NCBI RefSeq assembly: GCF_000720255.1
Contig: NZ_JOJE01000069.1
Span: 1-19,367, forward strand
Source: Streptomyces griseus subsp. griseus
GTDB taxonomy: Bacteria > Actinomycetota > Actinomycetes > Streptomycetales > Streptomycetaceae
DNA length: 19,367 nucleotides
Reading direction: 5' to 3'
Both the position numbers and the translations under genes were made by a program. How positions within the stretch are numbered: position 1 is the first letter of the stretch; each line of letters begins with the position of its first letter. Below the pieces are notes generated by a model. The model did not search any database. It worked only from the letters and a program-made list of their open reading frames with translations, and had not been told where the DNA came from. Shown in pieces: positions 1 through 5,228 of this stretch.

Positions 1-72
1 GGCCCACACCCCAGCCGCTACACCGGCCCACACCCCAGCCGCTACACCGGCCCACACCCCAGCCGCTACACC
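1..72. repeat. 24-bp tandem repeat, family A (3 copies)
   Basis: Three head-to-tail identical copies of a 24-bp unit beginning GGCCCACACCCC occupy 1-24, 25-48 and 49-72. The array may extend left of the window. A degenerate partial copy (GGCCCACGG) follows at 73. The unit length is a multiple of 3, but no convincing gene covers it on either strand. It lies downstream of the leftward rpsN gene. Confidence 0.95.
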
Positions 73-93
73 GGCCCACGGCCCCGGCTCACC

Positions 94-189
94 ACCCCAG
101 CGACCGTCTCGGCCGCCACCCCAGCGACCGTCTCGGCCGCCACCCCAGCGACCGTCCCGGCCGCCACCCCAGCGACCGTCCCGGCCGCC
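94..189. repeat. 24-bp tandem repeat, family B (4 copies)
   Basis: Four direct copies of a different 24-bp unit (ACCCCAGCGACCGT-C/T-CCGGCCGCC type) lie at 94-117, 118-141, 142-165 and 166-189. Copies 1-2 differ from copies 3-4 by one T/C change. Family A ends and family B begins with a similar ACCCCAG core, so the two may share an ancestor. The rest of 1-228 is C-rich with no recognisable gene. Confidence 0.95.
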
Positions 190-228
190 CCGACACCGCC
201 CCCTACCCGACCGCCCCCACCCCGCGCC

Positions 229-534
229 CTACCAGGACGACTTCCGCACCCCCGGCAGATACCCCGCGTGTGCCTGCTCCCGCAGGCTCACCCGGGACAG
301 TCCGAATGCCCGGAAGTAGCCGCGTGGCCGCCCGTCCACCTGGTCGCGGTTGCGGACGCGCGTGGCGCTCGCGTCACGCGGTTGGGCGCGCAGCTCCCGC
401 TGGGCGGCGGCGCGTTCCGCCTCGGTCGACGTCGGCCGCCGGATGATCTCCTTCAACTCGGCGCGGCGGGCGGCGTGGCGGGCGACGACCTCCTGCCGCC
501 TCTCGTTCTTCGCGATCTTGCTCTTCTTCGCCAT
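229..534 (-). CDS. rpsN: 30S ribosomal protein S14, zinc-independent paralogue
   Basis: The protein has 101 residues, the length of the long S14 form, and contains no cysteine at all, whereas the short zinc-binding S14 (about 61 residues) has two CxxC pairs. The N-terminus [13 protein letters not shown] and the C-terminal [15 protein letters not shown] stretch are typical S14 sequence that contacts 16S rRNA in the small-subunit head. The ATG shares one base with the rpmB stop (TGATG), so the two genes are translationally coupled in a leftward operon. In actinobacteria such cysteine-free paralogues are made when zinc is scarce, under Zur control; here that is inferred from the palindrome at 805-819. 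Confidence 0.95.
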   Translation of the reverse strand: MAKKSKIAKNERRQEVVARHAARRAELKEIIRRPTSTEAERAAAQRELRAQPRDASATRVRNRDQVDGRPRGYFRAFGLSRVSLREQAHAGYLPGVRKSSW

Positions 535-770
535 CAGACCCTCACTCCACGGGCGCGGATCCGGGCCACCGCCGCCTCGACGCCGATCGTGTCGACCGTC
601 TTGATCCCCCTGGCGCTCAGCCGCAGCCGTACGTACCGGCCCTCGCTGGGCAGCCAGTACCGCTTGCTCTGGATGTTCGGGTCGAAGCGGCGCGAGGTGC
701 GCCGGTGGGAGTGGGAGATGCGGTTTCCGAAACCGGGCTGGGCGCCGGTCAGCATGCAGTGCGCGGACAC
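534..770 (-). CDS. rpmB: 50S ribosomal protein L28, zinc-independent paralogue
   Basis: The protein has 78 residues with clear L28 sequence ([21 protein letters not shown] and the tail [10 protein letters not shown]). The start is GTG at 770, preceded by GAGGAGAGG at 781-789 with a 10-nt gap. Zinc-binding L28 starts with a CxxC pair; here only the first cysteine survives (Cys5, in the order C-M-L-T), so a metal site is not expected. It is the first gene of the leftward rpmB-rpsN operon and lies directly downstream of the Zur-like palindrome. Confidence 0.95.
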   Translation of the reverse strand: MSAHCMLTGAQPGFGNRISHSHRRTSRRFDPNIQSKRYWLPSEGRYVRLRLSARGIKTVDTIGVEAAVARIRARGVRV

Positions 771-804
771 GGGTGACGTACCTCTCCTCGGCAGGTGGTG
801 CTAA

Positions 805-819
805 TGGAATTCATTTTCA
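805..819. promoter_or_regulatory. Zur-box-like palindrome between divergent ribosomal operons
   Basis: The 15-bp sequence TGGAATTCATTTTCA pairs at 5 of 7 positions around its centre and matches the Streptomyces Zur consensus as I remember it (TGAAAATGATTTTCA) at 12 of 15 positions. It lies immediately upstream of the rpmG -10 box and 35 bp from the rpmB start, so one bound Zur dimer pair could repress both directions when zinc is plentiful. The functional assignment is inference; the sequence and position are seen directly. Confidence 0.75.
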
Positions 820-820
820 G

Positions 821-832
821 TAACATAGCAGC
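821..832 (+). promoter_or_regulatory. -10 element of rpmG, probably leaderless transcript
   Basis: TAACAT (821-826) fits the streptomycete TAnnnT -10 pattern. Six bases later comes the A of the rpmG ATG (833). No Shine-Dalgarno sequence precedes that ATG. The simplest reading is a transcript that starts at the start codon. The Zur-like palindrome abuts the upstream side of this -10 box. No good -35 box is visible. Confidence 0.5.
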
Positions 833-997
833 ATGGCACGCAACGAACTCCGCCCGGTCATCAAACTCCGGTCCACGGCCGGAACCGGCTTCACCTACGT
901 CACCCGCAAGAACCGCCGCAACGACCCGGACCGTATGGCCCTGCGCAAGTACGACCCGGTCGCCGGCCGTCACGTCGACTTCCGAGAGGAGCGCTGA
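833..997 (+). CDS. rpmG: 50S ribosomal protein L33, zinc-independent paralogue
   Basis: A 54-residue protein, [20 protein letters not shown] and onward, with the L33 hallmark [20 protein letters not shown]. It has no cysteine, while zinc-binding L33 carries two CxxC pairs. It is first in the rightward rpmG-rpmE2-cobW-rpsR operon, with only 9 bp to rpmE2. There is no ribosome-binding site upstream, which fits leaderless translation. L33 sits near the E site of the large subunit. Confidence 0.95.
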   Translation: MARNELRPVIKLRSTAGTGFTYVTRKNRRNDPDRMALRKYDPVAGRHVDFREER

Positions 998-1006
998 GCC
1001 ACCGCC

Positions 1007-1264
1007 ATGCGCGAGGGAATCCACCCGGCCTACGGGCCCGTCGTCTTCCGTGACCGTGCCGCCAAGCACGCCTTCCTGACCCGCTCGACGCTCGTCGCGA
1101 CGGCGGGCGGGAAGACGATCGAGTGGGAGGACGGCAACACCTACCCGGTCGTGGACGTCGAGATCTCCGACGTCAGCCACCCCTTCTACACGGGTACCGC
1201 CCGCGTCCTGGACACGGCCGGACGCGTGGAGCGCTTCGAGCGCCGGTACGGGAAGCAGGGATAG
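1007..1264 (+). CDS. rpmE2: 50S ribosomal protein L31 type B, zinc-independent
   Basis: The protein has 85 residues, the length of type B L31 (RpmE2/YtjA-like), and begins [16 protein letters not shown]. It has no cysteines, whereas type A L31 binds zinc through several. In Bacillus and Streptomyces type B L31 replaces the zinc-bound form on ribosomes during zinc starvation, freeing the metal. The ATG at 1007 follows rpmG by 9 bp; a GAGGAG lies about 15 bp upstream, rather far, so coupling to rpmG translation is likely. It is 4 bp from the next gene. Confidence 0.95.
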   Translation: MREGIHPAYGPVVFRDRAAKHAFLTRSTLVATAGGKTIEWEDGNTYPVVDVEISDVSHPFYTGTARVLDTAGRVERFERRYGKQG

Positions 1265-1268
1265 CGCG

Positions 1269-2435
1269 GTGTCCCCACTCTCCGTCGTCATCGTCGGCGG
1301 ACTGCACGCCGAGGCACGCCGGGCGGCGGTCGCCCGGCTGCTCGCCGACGTGCCCGGCAGTGTCGTACTCCACCACGACCTCGCCACGGCCGCCGCCGGC
1401 ACGGTCGTACGGACGGTCCGGGACGCCGGCGGGATCCTGTCCGCCGGCGAGGCACCGCTGGTCAGCGACTGCGCGTGCTGTGCGCTGCGCGAGGACCTGG
1501 TGCCCGAGCTGGAGCGGCTCGACGAGGCCGGGCGGACCCGGCTCGCGATCGTCGAGCTGTGGGACTCCGTCGAGCCCAAGGCCATGGCCGAGGTGGTCAC
1601 GGCCGGCGGGCTCACGGTCACCGGCGTGATCACCGCCGTCGACCCGGCGCTGCTCCTGCCGTACCTCGGCAACGGCGACGACCTCGCCGAGAGGGGCCTT
1701 GCCGCGGCCGCCACCGACCAGCGCACGGTCGCCGACACCTTCGCCCGCCAGCTGGAGTACGCGAGCACCCTGGCCGTCACCGACTCCGAGGAGGCCGACG
1801 CCGAGGACCACGAACTCCTCACCCAACTGCACCCGACCGCCCGCCAGGTGCCGATCGGTGACGGCTCCCGGGCGGGGGCGTCCGCACCTGGCGCTCTGTC
1901 ACCGCTCGCCCGGGCCGCCTTCGCCGGCTTCGACGTCGACGCGGCCGCGGCCGCCCAGCACCCCGCCTGTGCGCTGCTCCCGGCGGAGGCCGACGCGCAC
2001 GGTGTCTCGACCTTCGTCTGGCACCAGTGCCGCCCCTTCCACCCGGAGCGGCTGTACGCGGCCCTGGAGGACCTGACCTGCGCCGCGGCCCGCAGCCGGG
2101 GCCGCTTCTGGCTCGCCGAACGGCCCGACACGCTGCTGCACTGGGATGCGGCCGGCGGTGCGCTGTGTGTGGAGAGCGCGGGGCCTTGGCTCGCCTCCCT
2201 GCCCGACGCGGCCTGGGACATGGTCCCGCCGGTGCGCCGCGCCGCCGCCGCGCTGGACTGGCACCCGGAGCACGGCGACCGCTGCCAGCACCTGGTCTTC
2301 ACGTCCCCGGGCCTCGACCGCGAGGGACTGGCGCGCCTGCTGGACTCCTGCCTGCTCACCGACGCCGAGTACGCCGCCGGCCGCGCCGCCTGGAAACAAC
2401 TGCCCCCCGCCTTCGACGCACTCCTGGAGGTCTGA
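1269..2435 (+). CDS. CobW/COG0523-like protein with degenerate GTPase motifs, Mrf-like
   Basis: A 388-residue protein starting with GTG, with AGGGA 7 bp upstream. The fold signature is CobW: an N-terminal strand-loop (VVIVGGLH), a CxCC motif (Cys68-Ala-Cys70-Cys71), and a C-terminal CobW_C domain with SRGRFWLAERPDTLLHWDAAGG split around residue 300. The Walker A loop reads GGLHAEARRA with no GK(S/T), and no NKxD guanine motif is visible, so GTP binding is doubtful. It sits inside a zinc-independent ribosomal operon. From memory, mycobacterial Mrf, encoded in the equivalent operon, recruits a hibernation factor to ribosomes and also has a CxCC motif. The Mrf-like role is inference; a zinc chaperone remains possible. 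Confidence 0.8.
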   Translation: MSPLSVVIVGGLHAEARRAAVARLLADVPGSVVLHHDLATAAAGTVVRTVRDAGGILSAGEAPLVSDCACCALREDLVPELERLDEAGRTRLAIVELWDSVEPKAMAEVVTAGGLTVTGVITAVDPALLLPYLGNGDDLAERGLAAAATDQRTVADTFARQLEYASTLAVTDSEEADAEDHELLTQLHPTARQVPIGDGSRAGASAPGALSPLARAAFAGFDVDAAAAAQHPACALLPAEADAHGVSTFVWHQCRPFHPERLYAALEDLTCAAARSRGRFWLAERPDTLLHWDAAGGALCVESAGPWLASLPDAAWDMVPPVRRAAAALDWHPEHGDRCQHLVFTSPGLDREGLARLLDSCLLTDAEYAAGRAAWKQLPPAFDALLEV

Positions 2436-2441
2436 CCCGCC

Positions 2442-2681
2442 ATGCCCCGCAAGACCGACCGCAAGCCCGCCAGAAGTCGTCCCAATCCGCTGGACCAGGC
2501 CGGGATCACGTACATCGACTTCAAGGACACCGAGCTGCTGCGGACGTTCATCTCCGACCGCGGCAAGATCCGCAGCCGCCGGGTGACCCGGGTCTCGGCC
2601 CAGCAGCAGCGGCGGCTGGCCCGTGCGATCAAGAACGCCCGGGAGATGGCGCTGCTGCCCTACGCGGCCGCCGGCCGCTGA
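2442..2681 (+). CDS. rpsR: 30S ribosomal protein S18, zinc-independent paralogue
   Basis: A 79-residue protein with S18 features: [19 protein letters not shown], then the [23 protein letters not shown]-binding helix. It has no cysteines; the zinc-binding actinobacterial S18 has a Cys cluster near its N-terminus. The ATG is 6 bp after the CobW-like stop, with GGAGG 11 bp upstream lying inside the preceding gene. It is the last gene of the rightward operon and is followed by a strong hairpin terminator. Confidence 0.95.
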   Translation: MPRKTDRKPARSRPNPLDQAGITYIDFKDTELLRTFISDRGKIRSRRVTRVSAQQQRRLARAIKNAREMALLPYAAAGR

Positions 2682-2702
2682 CGCCACCCCGCCCCCCCAC
2701 CA

Positions 2703-2737
2703 CGCTCCGCCCGGACCAGCATCTCCCGGGCGGAGCG
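2703..2737 (+). terminator. Hairpin terminator after rpsR operon
   Basis: A perfect 12-bp stem: CGCTCCGCCCGG (2703-2714) pairs with CCGGGCGGAGCG (2726-2737) around an 11-nt loop. It begins 22 bp after the rpsR stop. There is no U-tract, as is common for streptomycete terminators. Confidence 0.8.
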
Positions 2738-2804
2738 CACACGTTCTCGCATCTCCCGCCGGATCGTCACAAACGCGGTGGAACACAAAGAGCCCCAGGC
2801 GCGT

Positions 2805-2819
2805 CTGTTCTTAGTACAG
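2805..2819. promoter_or_regulatory. 15-bp inverted repeat, possible operator
   Basis: CTGTTCTTAGTACAG matches its own reverse complement at 6 of 7 pairs. It lies in the 327-bp gap between rpsR and the DUF397 gene, about 120 bp upstream of the latter's -10 box. The remaining gap holds the terminator at 2703, this repeat and the promoter at 2899-2946, and nothing else I recognise. Confidence 0.4.
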
Positions 2820-2898
2820 GGCGAAACAATGCGAAGCATTTCCGAAAGAACCGATCGGGCACGGCGGACGTCAAAGCTGTAACCGGAGGACCACCCCG

Positions 2899-2946
2899 CG
2901 TGCACGTGCATCTGCGCCTGCACCTGCACATGAACGGGGATATGAT
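2899..2946 (+). promoter_or_regulatory. Promoter of DUF397 gene with 29-bp shared operator (copy 1)
   Basis: TATGAT (2941-2946) is a strong -10 box. Seventeen bases upstream is CTGCAC (2918-2923) as the -35. A 29-bp element (2899-2927), made of TGCA-type steps and containing the 10-bp palindrome TGCACGTGCA, covers and precedes the -35. The same element, 26/29 identical, lies on the other strand at the ATPase gene's promoter with identical spacing. A TSS near 2953 would leave a 5' leader of about 56 nt. Confidence 0.65.
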
Positions 2947-3008
2947 CCGGGTCTGTTGACCATGGCACCAATGGCCACTCGAGCCAGTGCACCACCGGGG
3001 AGCTACCT

Positions 3009-3269
3009 GTGGATCAGGATGTTGACGGGGGGTACGACGTGTACAACGGCATGACGGCGACGCAGCTGCACGGGGTGGCCTGGCAGAAGAGTCGGCACAG
3101 CAACTCGCAGGGATCCTGCGTGGAGTTCGCGAGGCTGCCCGGCGGAGACGTGGCCGTGCGCAACTCGCGCTTCCCGGACGGGCCCGCGCTCGTCTACACC
3201 CGGGCGGAGATCGAGGCGATGCTGCTCGGCATCAAGGACGGCGAGTTCGACCACCTGATCGCGGGCTGA
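3009..3269 (+). CDS. DUF397 family protein
   Basis: An 86-residue protein. The GTG start at 3009 has GGGGAG about 7 bp upstream. DUF397 features are W-Q-K-S-R-H-S (about residues 25-31), a central GSCVEFARLPGGDVAVRNS, and the ending FTRAEIEAML-type helix with DGEFDHL. Streptomycetes have dozens of these small proteins, usually beside an Xre/DUF5753 regulator and sometimes an RsbW-like ATPase, as here. Members act as partners or modulators of the adjacent Xre protein in development and antibiotic control (for example near whiJ). The partner here is inferred to be the Xre gene at 4202. It converges on the ATPase gene. Confidence 0.85.
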   Translation: MDQDVDGGYDVYNGMTATQLHGVAWQKSRHSNSQGSCVEFARLPGGDVAVRNSRFPDGPALVYTRAEIEAMLLGIKDGEFDHLIAG

Positions 3270-3344
3270 TCGGCGGCCGCGCCAGGACAACGGTGTCGCG
3301 GGTTCCGCAAAGCGGTGCCGCCGTCGGCGTGACGCGCGTAGAAC

Positions 3345-3366
3345 CGCGGCGCCGGTGTGCGCCGCG
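3345..3366. terminator. Bidirectional hairpin between DUF397 and ATPase genes
   Basis: Perfect 8-bp stem CGCGGCGC/GCGCCGCG with a 6-nt loop. Flanking GAACC and GGGTTC extend it with a one-base bulge. It abuts the stop codon of the leftward ATPase gene (3372-3374) and lies 75 bp after the DUF397 stop, so it can serve both converging genes. Confidence 0.65.
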
Positions 3367-3371
3367 AGGGT

Positions 3372-3872
3372 TCATTCGCCGGCGGAGCGCAGCTGGAACA
3401 GCGCCCACACGACCTTGCCGCTGAGCCTGCCGGCCAGCGGGTGCCAGCCCCAGCTGTCGCTGAAGGAGTCGACCAGGAACAGGCCGCGGCCCGACTCCGC
3501 CGAGAAGTCGTCCGTACCGCGCGCGACGGGACCGTCGTGGCTGGGGTCGCGCACCGCGCACACCAGTCGCTCGGTCCAGCGCATCAGGTGCAGCCGCACC
3601 GGCGGGCACTGCTCGGATGCCGGTGAGGCATGCGTCGGCAGCGCGTGCCGCAGCGCGTTGGTGACGAGTTCGGAGACGACGAGACAGACGTCGTCGAAGC
3701 GGTCGGCGAGGTCCCACTGGTCGAGGGTTCCGCGCGTGAACTGCCGTGCGTCGCGCACCGCTTCGCAGCGGGCGGGCAGAGCGCACGAGGCGGCACTGGA
3801 CACGGCAGCGGGATCCAGCGGCGGAAGGCCCTGCCGTAACGGCTCGAGCATGGTCGATCCATTCGTCCCCAT
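3372..3872 (-). CDS. ATP-binding RsbW-like regulatory protein (HATPase_c_2)
   Basis: The ATG at 3872 is preceded by GGGAG about 9 bp upstream and gives 166 residues. A longer frame from GTG 3944 would begin inside the operator region, so I reject it. The GHKL fold is shown by the N box VVSELVTNALRHA (about residues 66-78), a G1-like AVRDPSHDGP and a G2 loop ESGRGLFLVDSFSDSWGW, followed by the terminal GKVVWALF strand. Such single-domain ATPases bind sigma or anti-anti-sigma factors, or act in Xre/DUF397 modules (abaA-type loci). No sigma factor lies nearby, so the target is unknown. Transcription runs leftward toward the DUF397 gene. Confidence 0.85.
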   Translation of the reverse strand: MGTNGSTMLEPLRQGLPPLDPAAVSSAASCALPARCEAVRDARQFTRGTLDQWDLADRFDDVCLVVSELVTNALRHALPTHASPASEQCPPVRLHLMRWTERLVCAVRDPSHDGPVARGTDDFSAESGRGLFLVDSFSDSWGWHPLAGRLSGKVVWALFQLRSAGE

Positions 3873-3926
3873 GCGAGGCACTCCCGGGAATTCGCGGTCG
3901 TTGCGATGCAGCGGTGGCGCGAGACC

Positions 3927-3974
3927 ATGGTTTCGGATGCGCACAGCAGATGCAAGGGCAGATGCACGTGCACG
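3927..3974 (-). promoter_or_regulatory. Promoter of ATPase gene with 29-bp shared operator (copy 2)
   Basis: On the minus strand, 3974-3946 holds a 29-bp element matching 2899-2927 at 26 of 29 positions; the first 17 bases are identical. TTGCAT at the same offset (3955-3950) serves as -35, and AACCAT (3932-3927), 17 bases further, as a weaker -10. A TSS near 3920 would give a leader of about 48 nt to the ATG at 3872. The matching geometry of both promoters argues for one common regulator. Confidence 0.6.
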
Positions 3975-4075
3975 TGACCGAAATGGACCTTCCCGTACCG
4001 CTTCTTGGCCATTTTTTCCGCCATCTTCACGTCTCCTGCTTGCCGCTTCCTTGCTCTCCTCCTCCCTTCTCCTCT

Positions 4076-4095
4076 CCCTCCCGTCCCACCCTCCC
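4076..4095 (-). other. G-quadruplex motif within a pyrimidine/purine tract
   Basis: On the minus strand five GGG runs are separated by loops of 1, 1, 2 and 1 nt, which meets the strict G4 pattern. It is part of a longer strand-biased stretch (about 4036-4100) that includes 29 consecutive pyrimidines on the plus strand (4054-4082). It lies in the 329-bp gap between the divergent ATPase and Xre genes. The rest of this gap holds the operator copy at 3946-3974 and a short CGAG-n5-CTCG inverted repeat at 4135-4147. Confidence 0.7.
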
Positions 4096-4201
4096 GCCTG
4101 GCATCTTCGACTTCTTCCTGTCTCTGTAATCGGACGAGTACTGCTCGGAGTGTTTTAGTGGCAGACTGCGGCCCCTAAGACGGTTGGGGAGGCTGGCGAA
4201 C

Positions 4202-5062
4202 GTGAGCGCGGGAGAGCCCGGATCGGTGGTGCGGCGCATGCTGCTCGGCTCGCAACTCAGGCGACTGCGCGAGGCCCGGGGGATCACGCGTGAGGCCGCG
4301 GGGTACTCCATCCGTGCCTCGGAGTCGAAGATCAGCCGGATGGAGTTGGGCCGGGTGAGCTTCAAGACGAGGGACGTGGAAGACCTGCTGACGCTGTACG
4401 GCATCACGGACGAGGCGGAGCGCGCCGCGCTCGTCGGACTCGCCCGTGAGGCCAACGTGGCGGGCTGGTGGCACAGTTACTCCGACGTTCTGCCGAACTG
4501 GTTCCCCACCTATGTGGGCCTGGAGGGCGCGGCCTCACTGATCCGCGTCTACGAGGTGCAGTTCGTGCACGGGCTGCTGCAGACCGAGGCGTACGCCCAC
4601 GCGGTCGTCGAGCGCGGCATGAAGGGCGCGAGCGCCGCCGACATCGACCGGCGTGTGGCGCTGCGCCTGGAGAGGCAGAAGTACCTCGTCTCCGAGAACG
4701 CCCCCGAGTTCCACATCGTCCTGGACGAGGCCGCCCTGCGCCGCCCCTACGGCGACCGCGAGGTGATGCGCGGCCAGCTCCAGCACCTGATCGAGTTCTC
4801 CGAGCGCCCCAACGTACGGCTCCAGGTCATGCCGTTCAGCTTCGGCGGGCACTCCGGCGAGAGCGGCGCCTTCACCATCCTGAGCTTCCCGGAGTCCGAC
4901 CTGTCGGACGTCGTCTATCTGGAGCAGCTCACCAGCGCGCTCTACCTCGACAAGCGCGAGGACGTCGTCCAGTACGAGCAGGCGCTCAAGGAACTCCAGC
5001 AGGACAGCCCCGGACCGGCCGAGAGCCGGGACCTTCTGCGGGGGCTTCTGCAGCTGTCGTAG
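4202..5062 (+). CDS. Xre-family regulator with DUF5753 sensor domain
   Basis: A 286-residue protein from GTG 4202, chosen because GGGGAGG lies 9 bp upstream; a TTG at 4184 would overlap that site. Residues about 15-75 form a helix-turn-helix (LGSQLRRLREARGITREAA ... SKISRMELG). The rest is DUF5753, with WWHSYSDVLPNWFPTYVGLE, the YEVQFVHGLLQTEAYA helix and a C-terminal SDVVYLEQLTSALYLD. This architecture is the standard DNA-binding partner of DUF397 proteins in streptomycetes (WhiJ class). It probably acts on the two 29-bp elements flanking the DUF397 and ATPase genes; that is inference. The ligand is unknown. Confidence 0.88.
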   Translation: MSAGEPGSVVRRMLLGSQLRRLREARGITREAAGYSIRASESKISRMELGRVSFKTRDVEDLLTLYGITDEAERAALVGLAREANVAGWWHSYSDVLPNWFPTYVGLEGAASLIRVYEVQFVHGLLQTEAYAHAVVERGMKGASAADIDRRVALRLERQKYLVSENAPEFHIVLDEAALRRPYGDREVMRGQLQHLIEFSERPNVRLQVMPFSFGGHSGESGAFTILSFPESDLSDVVYLEQLTSALYLDKREDVVQYEQALKELQQDSPGPAESRDLLRGLLQLS

Positions 5063-5135
5063 GGATAACCCTCGGTTTTCCTGTGTGCTTCTTGCGTTTC
5101 CCGAGGTGACACCTCCAACTCGCCCCAAACGTAAG

Positions 5136-5182
5136 TACGATGACATGTGATCAGCGCCTCACGGACTGATCGGAGGCCGATC
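5136..5182 (+). promoter_or_regulatory. -10-like box and leader palindrome upstream of aldehyde dehydrogenase
   Basis: TACGAT (5136-5141) is a plausible -10. About 27 bp further on, GATCGG (5168-5173) and CCGATC (5177-5182) form a perfect 6-bp inverted repeat with a 3-bp spacer. It would lie in the untranslated leader, as an operator or RNA hairpin. No clear -35 is seen. Confidence 0.4.
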
Positions 5183-5228
5183 CGGCGTCTGCCTCGACTG
5201 CTTCGGCAGCAAGGGATTGAGGGATCAC

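Noticed and set aside
1..189. Repeats considered as a CRISPR array
   Set aside because: The units are head-to-tail with no unique spacers, and no cas gene is nearby.
89..196. A 35-residue minus-strand frame (GTG 196) reading the repeats as RPGRSLGW units
   Set aside because: No ribosome-binding site, very short, and explained by the tandem DNA repeats alone.
1..804. A plus-strand frame open from the window start through 804, including the 24-bp repeats
   Set aside because: It runs antisense to rpsN and rpmB, which are clearly real, and its sequence has no recognisable family. Open antisense frames are common at this GC content.
749..2632. A 627-residue minus-strand frame
   Set aside because: It lies opposite rpmG, rpmE2, the CobW-like gene and rpsR. 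Its Ser/Arg/Ala-rich sequence is typical of an antisense shadow.
3584..4030. A minus-strand frame beginning MKMAEKMAKKRYGKVHFGHVHVHLPLHL-like sequence
   Set aside because: The His-Val-His pattern comes from the TGCA-rich operator element, and the frame conflicts with the ATPase gene, whose motifs are clear.
5070..5104. CCTCGG...CCGAGG as a terminator after the Xre gene
   Set aside because: Only a 6-bp stem with a 23-nt loop, too weak to call.
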